24,799 nucleotides of DNA from a virus. Location of the stretch: positions 1-24,799 of IMG/VR virus record IMGVR_UViG_3300030106_006834. One strand, given 5' to 3'. The stretch's first letter is position 1. Each line of letters opens with the position of its first letter. The notes beneath the pieces are model-generated. The model did no database searches. It saw nothing but the letters and a program-made list of their open reading frames with translations, and was not told the origin of the DNA. Shown here one piece after another: positions 1 through 7,307 of this stretch. A program made the translations under genes and the position numbers.

Positions 1-2
1 AA

Positions 3-341
3 TCTAGAGTCCCTATTGAGCAATTAAAGTTCATTAGAAATGACCCCAACGAAAAAGGTGGAAAAGGTGCGAGAATGATTGATTTCGTAGAGCATCAGAA
101 GGATATGATGGATCTAATTAAAGTTCAATGTGCTCTTGTACAAATAACAACTTCTACTCAGGGAACTCAAAGCTTTGATTTACCTCCAACACTCAGAAAA
201 CAAAAAGGTGCTGACAAAGCTAGAAAAGACTCTTATTCAGCTTTAGTGTTAGGTAACTGGATGATGAATATTTACTATGATATGCAAGACTTTAATGAAA
301 ACAATAATCAAGCTACATTCACCCCTATGTTTATTTCTTAA
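3..341 (+). CDS. terL: Terminase large subunit, C-terminal end (5' truncated by window edge)
   Basis: The reading frame is open from base 3 to the TAA at 339-341, so about 112 residues of a larger protein are present; the ATG at 75 is internal, because codons upstream (RVPIEQLKF...) read on without a stop. The large terminase subunit is the ATP-driven packaging motor and nuclease that cuts and pumps DNA into the prohead. The motif GADKARKDSYSALVLGNWM near the end resembles the last part of the RNase H-like terminase nuclease domain, where the Asp of RKDSYSAL would be the final metal ligand. Its place directly before a portal gene supports the call. The ATPase domain lies outside the window, so Walker motifs cannot be checked. 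Family call is good; assignment of the catalytic Asp is inference. Confidence 0.82.
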   Translation, partial: SRVPIEQLKFIRNDPNEKGGKGARMIDFVEHQKDMMDLIKVQCALVQITTSTQGTQSFDLPPTLRKQKGADKARKDSYSALVLGNWMMNIYYDMQDFNENNNQATFTPMFIS

Positions 342-366
342 CTTTTAAAAGTTGAAAGTTAACTTT
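340..366. repeat. Two adjacent perfect palindromes between terL and portal
   Basis: AACTTTTAAAAGTT (340-353) and AAAGTTAACTTT (355-366) are each perfect palindromes, separated by one G, so the half site AACTTT/AAAGTT appears four times in alternating orientation. They begin in the terL stop codon and fill most of the 47-base gap before portal. The arms contain almost no G+C, and no U-tract follows, so this is not a usual terminator. It could be a protein-binding site, an mRNA hairpin affecting portal translation, or an accident of base composition. Confidence 0.4.
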
Positions 367-388
367 AAGTGTAAAACAAAATATTGTT

Positions 389-2359
389 ATGGCTAAGAGA
401 AAATATACCAAACGTTCAGAATATTGGAATAAATTCAACAAAGAGACAAGAACATATGTCCCTGTAGGAGAAAATGGCAAAATAGAACCTGATTTATTAG
501 GTGAGCCTTTTTACACATCTGATGCGTCTTTTAATGAAGTATCTAAGGCTAGGAGGCAGTCTGCTAGCACTAGCTCTTTTTCTGGATCAAGGAGAAATAG
601 AGCAGCGCTTGTAAATCTTAGGAATAGATTTTCTAGCATTGCTGTAGGAATGCTTCCTTATGAATATTCATCTGACGGAGTAAATGTTCGTGACGCTATA
701 GAGCTTTGCCAGAAAGCATATGCAAATGTAGCAGTTTTTAGAAATGCTATTGATATAATGTCTGAGTTTACGAATACAGATGTCTACTTAGAGGGTGGGT
801 CTAGAAAAAGTAGGGAATTTTTTGAAGAGTGGTTTAGGAGGATAAACCTCATAAATATAAAAGATCAGTATTTTAGAGAATATTATCGTAGTGGAAATGT
901 ATTCTTGTACAGAATGGATGGAAGTTTTAAGGCTGATGACTATGCAAAAATTATAAATCAAGTTGGTGCAATTAATCCCGCTGGGAATAGGTTGCCTTTA
1001 AAATATGTCTTACTTAATCCGTATGATATAACAACTAAACGTTCATCAACCTTTTCAAGTAACGCGTATGAAAAGGTCTTGTCTGAATATGAGTTAGCAA
1101 GACTTAGAGACCCACAAACAACTGAAGAACAAGCTTTATTTGATAGTTTTGATGAGCGCACTAAAAAACTTATAAAAGATGGCGGATATACAACTAGGGG
1201 TGTCAGTATGCATCTTGAAGGAGAAAAATTATCCTACTCATTTTATAAAAAACAAGATTACGAGCCTTTTGCTGTGCCTTTTGGTTTCCCAGTTTTAGAT
1301 GACATAAATGCTAAAATGGAACTAAAGAAAATGGATCAAGCAATTACAAGAACTGTAGAAAATGTGATTTTGCTTATCACTATGGGTTCTGATCCAGACA
1401 AGGGTGGAGTTAATGCTAATAATTTGGCAGCCATGCAGAACTTATTTAAAAATGAGAGTGTCGGCAGAGTTTTAGTTTCTGATTACACCACCAAGGCAGA
1501 ATTTATAATACCAGAGCTTAATAGAGTCTTGGGGCCAGATAAATATAAGATACTTAATGAGGATATAAAACAAGGACTACAGAATATAGTTGTAGGCGAA
1601 GAAAAATATAACTCTACTCAAGTTAAAGCTCAAATATTTATTGATAGATTAAAAGAGTCTAGAAATGGATTTTTAAATGATTTTTTACAGAAAGAAGTAA
1701 AAAGAATCGCATCTGAGCTTGGTTTTAGGTCTTACCCACAAGTAAAGATGAAAGATATAGATATGAGGGATGAAACTCAATTAATGAGAGTTTCCACCAG
1801 ATTGATGGAGCTTGGTATACTTACGCCGCAACAGGGCATGGAAATGTTCCATAATGGTAGGTTCCCTGAGGCAGAGAACATCTCTCCAGCACAAGAAACA
1901 TTTATCGAAGAGCGGAAAGAGGGTTTCTATAATCCTTTAGTTGGGGGTGTTCCTATGATGGAATCTGACGGCCCAAAAACAAAAACTCCTAGTCAAGCTG
2001 GCAGACCTGAGGGTACAGTAGATATACCCGTTTCAAGATCGACATACTCTAGAAAAAATATACAAGGAACACTATACAAAATAGATGATTTTATAAATGA
2101 ATCTAGAGGAAAACTTGCAGAAAAAAGCGCAAAAGGTGAAATCTCTGAATCAATGGAGAATGTTCTATCTGAACTGTGCGAATCCATAGTGTGTTCTGAA
2201 AATGAAGAATCTTGGGCCGAAAGGTTTGATTCCTGTGTAAATAACCTTGATGAGATAGAAAATCTAGAAACTTTGACAGAGGTTTTATCAATATCTGCAA
2301 AGCATAATCTAGAGTTATATCCATCTGCAATTTTACATCATAGTACGAAAGAATCTTAA
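389..2359 (+). CDS. Portal protein
   Basis: This 656-residue protein is called the portal, the dodecameric ring at the capsid vertex through which DNA enters and leaves and to which the neck is attached. It lies directly after the terminase and directly before the protease/scaffold gene, the standard slot. Size is within the upper range for portals. Features include a basic N-terminus (MAKRKYTKRSEY), a mixed helical core with IDIMSEFTNTDVYLEGG and YFREYYRSGNVFLYRMDG around residues 120-175 (the YRSGNVFLY stretch is typical of portal wing regions), and a long helical central part. The C-terminal 120 residues are acidic and helical, possibly the barrel. The ATG at 389 has no clear Shine-Dalgarno sequence. 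The stop codon shares its last base with the next start (TAATG), so translation is probably coupled to the protease gene. Confidence 0.85.
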   Translation: MAKRKYTKRSEYWNKFNKETRTYVPVGENGKIEPDLLGEPFYTSDASFNEVSKARRQSASTSSFSGSRRNRAALVNLRNRFSSIAVGMLPYEYSSDGVNVRDAIELCQKAYANVAVFRNAIDIMSEFTNTDVYLEGGSRKSREFFEEWFRRINLINIKDQYFREYYRSGNVFLYRMDGSFKADDYAKIINQVGAINPAGNRLPLKYVLLNPYDITTKRSSTFSSNAYEKVLSEYELARLRDPQTTEEQALFDSFDERTKKLIKDGGYTTRGVSMHLEGEKLSYSFYKKQDYEPFAVPFGFPVLDDINAKMELKKMDQAITRTVENVILLITMGSDPDKGGVNANNLAAMQNLFKNESVGRVLVSDYTTKAEFIIPELNRVLGPDKYKILNEDIKQGLQNIVVGEEKYNSTQVKAQIFIDRLKESRNGFLNDFLQKEVKRIASELGFRSYPQVKMKDIDMRDETQLMRVSTRLMELGILTPQQGMEMFHNGRFPEAENISPAQETFIEERKEGFYNPLVGGVPMMESDGPKTKTPSQAGRPEGTVDIPVSRSTYSRKNIQGTLYKIDDFINESRGKLAEKSAKGEISESMENVLSELCESIVCSENEESWAERFDSCVNNLDEIENLETLTEVLSISAKHNLELYPSAILHHSTKES

Positions 2360-3846
2360 TGGAGTATAAATACAAAACAACTTTTGAGTGTCCAATTTCA
2401 ATTTGTGAGATAAACAAAGCCTCTCTAATATCTGAGGCTTCATTGAGTAATCTAGCACCACTCGTGCCAAAAGATATAGATTACAAAAGTAATGTTGATT
2501 TATTGGGTGTGGCTTTTAATGCGGCTGTTGTAAATAAATTTAATAGAAATGGCGATGGAATGTCAACCGCTACCGCTATTGAGTATACTCCAAATTTCGT
2601 TCATAAACCAACAAACATAGAACATAATAAACAGAAAATAGTTGGGCATATCGTAGATGCTGGATTTAGCAATATTGAAACTAATGAAATTTTAACTGCC
2701 GAAGATATTAAAAATAAAAAAAATCCTTTTAATATAGCTTTAGGAGCAGTTATTTACAAATCAGTAAACAGAGATTTCACTAATCTTGTAGAAAAATCTT
2801 TAGATCCAGAAGACCCAGCTTTTCAAAAAGTTTCTGCGAGTTGGGAGGTGGGATTCAGCAATTTTGTTTTAGCTGTAGGTAGTGATAATCTTGAGGATTC
2901 AAAAATAATCTCAGACCCTGAAAAAATAGATGAAATGAAGGGTTTTTTAAGAAGCTATGGCGGCAATGGTAAAACCGATAAAGGTGAGGATATATATAGG
3001 CTTATCACTGGTAAAATATTTCCTTTAGGCATTGCTTATACTATGAACCCAGCCGCTGATGTAAAAGGCTTATATTCTGATAAAGCCGAGACAGAGAAAA
3101 TTTTTATAAACGATAAACGTGATAAAATTTCACAAAATTTAAATTTAAATGTAAACAACCAAAAGGATATACACGCTATGGAACTAGAAAACACTATTTC
3201 AGAACTTAAAGAGCTTCTAATTGAAAAGAAATTTTCACAAGAAGCTATCGCTTCAATGACTGACACTTTCTCTAATGCAATTAAACAACGGGATGAGCAA
3301 TACCGTGCAGATATTGAGGAAGCTAAGAATCAAAAAGAAACAATCGCTAAAGAATATGAGGATCTAAAGTCTTCAGTAGCCGAGCTTGAGGAAAAATTAG
3401 GAGAAGCAAATGAGCGCATCTCTGTTTTTGAAAGCGAGAAAAAGGCTGAGGAAGCTATAGCTCGATTCAATGAGAGAATGGATTCTATTGATCAGTCATA
3501 TGATCTTGACGACCAAGACCGTGAATTTTTAGCTAATGAGCTTAAAAGCCTCGGTGGAGATGAAGAATTCACTTCTTTTGCTTCAAAATTAGAAGTTCTT
3601 TGGAGACATAAAAATAAAGAGGCTCAAGCTTCAATTCAGGAAGATATCGAAAAGCGTATCGACGAAGAGGTCGCTAAAAGAATCTCAAATGCTTCTGAGG
3701 AAGTTGAGGTTGAAAAAGCACTTGATGACGCTGAGATAACTGATTCTGAAATTCCTAATGGGAATGAAGCAGTCGCATCTGAAGATAAATCTTTGGTTGA
3801 AAAATTCAGAGATGCCTTCAAGCGTGAAAATATTGAAATTTCTTAA
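2359..3846 (+). CDS. Prohead maturation protease fused to capsid scaffold
   Basis: This 495-residue protein has two parts. Residues 1-245 look like a phage prohead serine protease: conserved-looking His residues in HKPTNIEHNKQKIVGHI (82-98) are followed by FQKVSASWEVGFSNF (155-169), in which Ser159 or Ser161 is the likely nucleophile. Residues 275-495 are charged, coiled-coil-rich and end in a very acidic stretch (EEVEVEKALDDAEITDSE), as expected for an internal scaffold that is digested during maturation. The order portal - protease/scaffold - decoration - major capsid supports this. A good ribosome site precedes Met274, so the scaffold may also be made alone (listed separately). Start is coupled to the portal stop by TAATG. 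The His/Ser pair is my assignment by pattern; which His is catalytic is uncertain. Confidence 0.78.
   Translation: MEYKYKTTFECPISICEINKASLISEASLSNLAPLVPKDIDYKSNVDLLGVAFNAAVVNKFNRNGDGMSTATAIEYTPNFVHKPTNIEHNKQKIVGHIVDAGFSNIETNEILTAEDIKNKKNPFNIALGAVIYKSVNRDFTNLVEKSLDPEDPAFQKVSASWEVGFSNFVLAVGSDNLEDSKIISDPEKIDEMKGFLRSYGGNGKTDKGEDIYRLITGKIFPLGIAYTMNPAADVKGLYSDKAETEKIFINDKRDKISQNLNLNVNNQKDIHAMELENTISELKELLIEKKFSQEAIASMTDTFSNAIKQRDEQYRADIEEAKNQKETIAKEYEDLKSSVAELEEKLGEANERISVFESEKKAEEAIARFNERMDSIDQSYDLDDQDREFLANELKSLGGDEEFTSFASKLEVLWRHKNKEAQASIQEDIEKRIDEEVAKRISNASEEVEVEKALDDAEITDSEIPNGNEAVASEDKSLVEKFRDAFKRENIEIS
3161..3180 (+). promoter_or_regulatory. Internal ribosome binding site for a nested scaffold protein
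   Basis: AAAAGGA (3161-3167) lies 10 bases before an in-frame ATG at 3178 (Met274 of the protease/scaffold). The arrangement closely matches that of the major capsid gene (AAAGGA, 9 bases before its ATG). Starting here would give a 222-residue scaffold without the protease, ending at 3846. Lambda C/Nu3 is the known precedent for such nesting. Use of this start is inference. Confidence 0.5.
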
Positions 3847-3879
3847 CTAACTAAACTTTAATTTAACTAAAATAAAATT

Positions 3880-4545
3880 ATGGGATTACGAATTCTACCT
3901 TTCAGACAATACTCTGATCATGATGTCGTGAACTTATTTTCCGTTATCGGAAGTGATGTTCTCGACGCTACCACTGATAGTGGCGCTGGTGATGCTGGCG
4001 TTTTCGTTAAAGTGGCTGACGGTAACTTCGACAAAGAACCTGTTGAGTATCAAACAAATTCTTATTTGGGTGATAGCAGCTTTCCGTTCTTAGGTACAAC
4101 AAAAATGTACCCTGAAGTTAATCTTAAAATTACAGGAGCTAAAGATGAAGATCACGCCATTGGTATGACACTTCTTCAGACTGCCAAGAATGATGAAAAT
4201 GGCGAGAAATTGCTTTACAATCCGACTAAGCAAACTGAACTTCAAGCCGTTCTACCTGGACAAGCTGTACCTATCGCAACTAAAGGAATCTTTACTCTAA
4301 GTTCTTCTGCATTTGATGGGCCTATCACAAGTTATTCTCCAGGAAATAGAATTAAGCTTTCTTCAAACGCTGGTAAAATCACTGGTTTTTCCACTGTTTC
4401 TGCAACAACAATTACCACTGGTGATTTAGTAGATGAGGATAAAGTCTTCGGACACGTTCTCGGTACAGGAATTCGCGTAAGCGAAGGACCAACTACTGAT
4501 CAGTTCGCTGGCAATTACATCATAATCTCTTTTGATTGTAACTAA
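3880..4545 (+). CDS. Probable head decoration (capsid cement) protein
   Basis: This 221-residue protein is likely beta-rich, with many Gly, Thr and Ser residues and no signal peptide or membrane segment. It sits between the protease/scaffold and the major capsid protein, the usual slot for a decoration or head-stabilising protein such as lambda gpD. The last third (from about residue 145: GPITSYSPGNRIKLSSNAG, then KVFGHVLGTGIRVSEG) resembles the small beta-barrel tails of such proteins. The ATG has no Shine-Dalgarno sequence; the preceding 33-base gap contains no G on the plus strand, which should leave the start unpaired in the mRNA. Function rests mainly on position and composition; a minor capsid protein is the alternative. 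Confidence 0.62.
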   Translation: MGLRILPFRQYSDHDVVNLFSVIGSDVLDATTDSGAGDAGVFVKVADGNFDKEPVEYQTNSYLGDSSFPFLGTTKMYPEVNLKITGAKDEDHAIGMTLLQTAKNDENGEKLLYNPTKQTELQAVLPGQAVPIATKGIFTLSSSAFDGPITSYSPGNRIKLSSNAGKITGFSTVSATTITTGDLVDEDKVFGHVLGTGIRVSEGPTTDQFAGNYIIISFDCN

Positions 4546-4567
4546 TTTTTAGAAAGGATTTTACAAA

Positions 4568-5713
4568 ATGAAAATTACTTTAAAACGCACCCCAGAGCAG
4601 GTCGAGCTTGTAAAAGCAATGGCTTCTCGCAATAAAACTATTGCATATGAGGCTCAGGTTGCTCTTGCCGAATTTATCGGACCAGTTTTAGCTGAGGTTC
4701 TTAACCAAGCTCCAACTGTGAGTAATCTGTTCCAGTCACTTCAGTTTAATGCTGATGATAATCCAAGCATACCTTTAGACCTTTACTACAACATTTCTGA
4801 TGAAGATTATGTTCAGGTTTACAGTCAAAGTCATGCTGGTGGTCTCCCAACTAACCAAGTTCTTCCAACTGCATCTGAGTTGAAACTTGCTACTTATAGC
4901 CTTGATAGTGCTGTGAGTTTTGATCGTCGTTATGCTGCTAAAAGCCGCATGGACGTTGTAAGCAAGACTTTTACTCGTGTTGCACAGGAAATCTTAATTA
5001 AGCAGGAAACTACTTCAGCTACATTGCTTATGACCGCCGTAGCAAATGCTACTACAAACAGCAAAGCGCACGTTCAAACTAACCGAATTGCTGGCAAGTT
5101 TACACTTGCTGACATGAATGACCTTCTTACTCTTGCTAAGAGAATTAATACTTCATTCATTGGTGGTACTCCAACAACTCGTACAAAAGGTTTAACTGAC
5201 CTTGTTTGTTCACCAGAAGTTGTTCAAGATATTCGTGCTTTGGCTTATAACCCAATTAACTCTCAGGATGCAGACGGATCAGTCCCAGGTAGTACAGACG
5301 GTCTTGCAGCTCCTGATGAACTTCGTATGGACATTTTCCGTAACGCAGGTATTCCTGAGTTTTACGGTCTTGGAATTATGGAGATCAATGAGCTTGGAAA
5401 AAGCCAGAAGTTCAATACTCTATTTGACACTGCCGCTGGTTCAACTACTTATTACAATCCAGATGGATCATCTGTAGCTATCACTTTCAACACCGCAACT
5501 GATGATTTCATCCTTGGTGTTGATCGCGCAAAAGACTCGCTTATCCGCGCAGTTGCTGTTGACGAGGATAGTCCTAGTGAGTTTAACCTCATTGCTGACG
5601 ACCAGTACAGCATACGCCAGAACAAGATCGGATATTTCGGATCTATTGAAGAAGGACGAGTAGTTCTTGACAATAGAGTTCTTGTAGGTAAGATTATTGG
5701 AGCAGCTGATTAA
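4568..5713 (+). CDS. Major capsid protein (HK97-fold type)
   Basis: This 381-residue protein follows the decoration gene, has the strongest ribosome site of the head operon (AGAAAGGA, 9 bases before ATG) and is followed at once by a strong terminator, as expected for the most abundant virion protein. The N-terminal helical region, the central region with LTLAKRINTSFIGG and LVCSPEVVQDIRALAYNP, and the C-terminal stretch IRQNKIGYFGSIEEGRVVLDNRV fit an HK97-fold capsid protein, with the E-loop expected near residues 75-125 and the P-domain toward the C-terminus. It has no obvious long N-terminal delta domain, consistent with scaffolding by the separate protease/scaffold product. Codon choice looks richer in C-ending codons than its neighbours, in line with high expression. 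Identity is confident from context, though not verified by search. Confidence 0.85.
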   Translation: MKITLKRTPEQVELVKAMASRNKTIAYEAQVALAEFIGPVLAEVLNQAPTVSNLFQSLQFNADDNPSIPLDLYYNISDEDYVQVYSQSHAGGLPTNQVLPTASELKLATYSLDSAVSFDRRYAAKSRMDVVSKTFTRVAQEILIKQETTSATLLMTAVANATTNSKAHVQTNRIAGKFTLADMNDLLTLAKRINTSFIGGTPTTRTKGLTDLVCSPEVVQDIRALAYNPINSQDADGSVPGSTDGLAAPDELRMDIFRNAGIPEFYGLGIMEINELGKSQKFNTLFDTAAGSTTYYNPDGSSVAITFNTATDDFILGVDRAKDSLIRAVAVDEDSPSEFNLIADDQYSIRQNKIGYFGSIEEGRVVLDNRVLVGKIIGAAD

Positions 5714-5736
5714 TCTTCAATTGTTACTCATAACTG

Positions 5737-5769
5737 AAAGGTCACCTCGAAAGAGGTGGCCTTTTTTTT
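5737..5769 (+). terminator. Rho-independent terminator after the major capsid gene
   Basis: AAAGGTCACCTC pairs with GAGGTGGCCTTT (one G-U pair) around a GAAA tetraloop, a 12-base-pair stem, followed by a run of eight T (5762-5769). It lies 24 bases after the capsid stop codon and would end head-gene transcripts, so the next genes need read-through or their own promoter. Confidence 0.93.
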
Positions 5770-5788
5770 GTTTAAATTGTTAGTTAAG

Positions 5789-5806
5789 TGTATATAATAC
5801 TATATG
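5789..5806 (+). promoter_or_regulatory. Candidate promoter (-10-like box) upstream of 5804
   Basis: TATATAATA (5791-5799) contains a perfect TATAAT (5793-5798) in the only gap between the capsid terminator and the next gene. No convincing -35 box is seen. If used as a -10 box, transcription would begin at about the ATG (5804), giving a nearly leaderless mRNA, which would fit the absence of a Shine-Dalgarno sequence. The same nine bases occur at 10387-10395 before another plus-strand gene. Confidence 0.35.
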
Positions 5807-6244
5807 AGTGAAGAAAAAGAACCATATGATGAGGTCACTACAGGACAAGAGAAACCTGTAAAAAAAGGTATTGTTGAAGAGATTCAAGAAATGAGAGAGA
5901 GGGGCGAGATCAATACAGCTGCTTATAAAGAAAAAATAAAACAGCTTGAAATAGCTCTTGGAGTTCAACAATTAAGCCCTTTTAAAACTAATGAACTGGA
6001 TATCTTTGAAGATGAGCTTAAGACAATGAATCTAACTGACATGATGAGAATGGCTGAGAAAGCGGGTTTAAACCCTCATTTAGATAGGTCCAGATTAAAG
6101 ACGGCTTTGCTAAAAGAGTTTAAAGCTTATACAAGAAACAATCGGCGAAACATAATCCCAAACCCTGTAAAGCAGCCAGAGTTAGACCCTAATAATCCAG
6201 TTCATGCGAGCACTATTAAAATGCTACAAGATTTAGGTATTTAG
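5804..6244 (+). CDS. Hypothetical virion-module protein with SAP/HeH-like motif
   Basis: A 146-residue, hydrophilic, helical protein that I do not recognise as a named family. The region from about residue 72 (MNLTDMMRMAEKAGLNPH, then a charged second helix with LKTALLKEF) has the helix-loop-helix pattern of SAP/HeH-type nucleic-acid-binding motifs, where two short helices flank a G-L-x-(4,5)-S/R-x-x-L turn. It lies between the major capsid gene and the probable head-tail adaptor and is followed by that gene after 13 bases, so a head or connector role is possible. No membrane segment or signal peptide. No Shine-Dalgarno sequence; see the candidate promoter directly upstream. The motif call is pattern-based and weak. 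Confidence 0.55.
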   Translation: MSEEKEPYDEVTTGQEKPVKKGIVEEIQEMRERGEINTAAYKEKIKQLEIALGVQQLSPFKTNELDIFEDELKTMNLTDMMRMAEKAGLNPHLDRSRLKTALLKEFKAYTRNNRRNIIPNPVKQPELDPNNPVHASTIKMLQDLGI

Positions 6245-6257
6245 TGTAATAACTTAC

Positions 6258-6734
6258 ATGACCGCTTTAGAAGATTTAGCTTCAGGAATTGTAGAAACAG
6301 AGTTTGACAGTGACACTGGAATAGCCACAGTAGCCTCAGTTAGTGGATGGTTATTTGAAAATTTGGGTAGATTAAATAATTATATCTATACAGATTTTAA
6401 TGGTGCAACAGCAAGCGGCACGTATGGAGTAATTGATATTGAAGCTCAAAGCATATTAAAAGAGCTTTATCTTTACAATTATTATACTAAACAGTCAAGG
6501 AACGCTTTAAGAGGTATAACTGATTCTTCAGTTAGCGGAGATAATATTTTATCTTTAAAGGACGGAGAAAGCTCCGTATCGTTTATCAACCGTAATGAGG
6601 TATCAAAGGTCTATAGAGGGCTTGCAAACGATTCTCTGGCTAATATAGAGCGTTTATCGGCTAGTTACAATATTTATCAGGCACAGCCTAGACAACTGCA
6701 CGGAGTTGATGGCAGCGGTAGGTTAACTTACTAA
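6258..6734 (+). CDS. Probable head-tail adaptor (connector) protein
   Basis: A 158-residue, mostly helical protein in the position where head-tail adaptors (HK97 gp6 / SPP1 gp15 type) occur, after the capsid gene and before the neck genes. The pattern fits such small helical proteins: an N-terminal helix pair (GWLFENLGRLNNYIY), a central helix (AQSILKELYLYNYYTKQSRNAL, quoted in part), a beta turn with GDNILSLKDGESSVSFINRNEV, and a C-terminal helix (KVYRGLANDSLANIERL) ending in a long loop. Adaptors sit below the portal and start the neck. It ends at the bidirectional terminator. Start ATG without Shine-Dalgarno sequence. The call is by position and helical pattern, not by a signature motif. 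Confidence 0.55.
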   Translation: MTALEDLASGIVETEFDSDTGIATVASVSGWLFENLGRLNNYIYTDFNGATASGTYGVIDIEAQSILKELYLYNYYTKQSRNALRGITDSSVSGDNILSLKDGESSVSFINRNEVSKVYRGLANDSLANIERLSASYNIYQAQPRQLHGVDGSGRLTY

Positions 6735-6765
6735 TAAAAAACCCCGTCGTAACGGGGTTTGTTTT
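6735..6765. terminator. Bidirectional terminator between convergent gene blocks
   Basis: AAACCCCGT (6739-6747) pairs with ACGGGGTTT (6752-6760) around a CGTA loop. On the plus strand GTTTTATTT follows; on the minus strand the other side reads TTTTTTATTAG. It therefore can end transcripts from both the plus-strand adaptor gene and the minus-strand block, whose last stop codon lies only 4 bases beyond the stem. Confidence 0.88.
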
Positions 6766-7009
6766 ATTTAGCTTTTAATGAGGCTAGATCCTTTTTAAGT
6801 TGAATCTTAAGCTTTGCTTTTGTAGCGGCATCTTTTCCACCTGCTTCGGTAGCAAAAGCCTCAAGAAGTTCTCCTGCTGTTTTAGCTTTAGTAGGAGTCT
6901 TAGACTTAGGCTCAGGCTTAGCTTTAGGCTTAGCTTCAGTCTTAGGGGTTGCAGCTTTTTTAGGAGCTTGTTTTTTAACAACTGGGGTTTTTGTTTTCTT
7001 AATAGCCAT
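6764..7009 (-). CDS. Small basic Lys/Ala/Pro-rich protein (histone H1-like composition)
   Basis: The start is taken at the ATG at 7009, giving 81 residues beginning MAIKKTKTPVV. That ATG overlaps the stop of the upstream gene (TAATG) and is preceded by GGAGGAA, the best Shine-Dalgarno sequence in the window, 6 bases away; an in-frame ATG eight codons upstream is not needed. Residues 1-45 are a disordered tail rich in K, A, P and T, like bacterial histone H1-like proteins; residues 46-81 form an amphipathic helical end (TAGELLEAFATEAGG...LKKDLASLKAK). It could bind DNA, RNA or an acidic partner such as the Glu-rich protein encoded just upstream. It is the last gene of the minus-strand block, next to the terminator. 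Function unknown. Confidence 0.75.
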   Translation of the reverse strand: MAIKKTKTPVVKKQAPKKAATPKTEAKPKAKPEPKSKTPTKAKTAGELLEAFATEAGGKDAATKAKLKIQLKKDLASLKAK

Positions 7010-7287
7010 TATGAGTTCCTCCATATATCGCAAAGATCTAGCATTGCTGAATCAGTTTTTTCTATTCCAGCGATAGCGCAAATTTCTGCTACTTCTTCTT
7101 CAGTTCCTTTTTTAATTTTATTTTTTAAGTCTTCAATTAGAGGAAACATGTCTTTTAATGAGTCGCTTTTTAGTTGCTCAACAACTTCTTCGACCTCTTC
7201 GATCTCTTCGACTTCCTCAAATTCTTCTTCAAGCTCTTCTTCAAGCTCTTCTTCCAAAGAAGAATCTTTGTTAAATTTAAAATTCAT
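7009..7287 (-). CDS. Small Glu-rich acidic protein of the tail-tube cassette
   Basis: A 92-residue protein. Residues 9-38 consist almost wholly of Glu with spaced Leu, Phe, Val and Ile (EEELEEELEEEFEEVEEIEE), an extremely acidic, probably helical segment. Residues 42-92 look like a small folded helical domain (DMFPLIEDLKNKIKKG...EVAEICAIAGIEKTDSAML). It lies between the tail tube gene (20-base gap) and the basic protein (TAATG overlap). The acidic run comes from repeated GAA/GAG codons with short tandem repeats in the DNA. In other phages, small proteins between the tube and tape measure genes are tail assembly chaperones, but here separate chaperone-like genes exist. Not recognised; function open. 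Confidence 0.7.
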   Translation of the reverse strand: MNFKFNKDSSLEEELEEELEEEFEEVEEIEEVEEVVEQLKSDSLKDMFPLIEDLKNKIKKGTEEEVAEICAIAGIEKTDSAMLDLCDIWRNS

Positions 7288-7307
7288 ATTGTTTTTTGAA
7301 TTAAATC

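Noticed and set aside
2103-2417. Minus-strand open frame of 104 codons over the portal/protease junction
   Set aside because: Overlaps two solid plus-strand genes and shows no domain or start signal.
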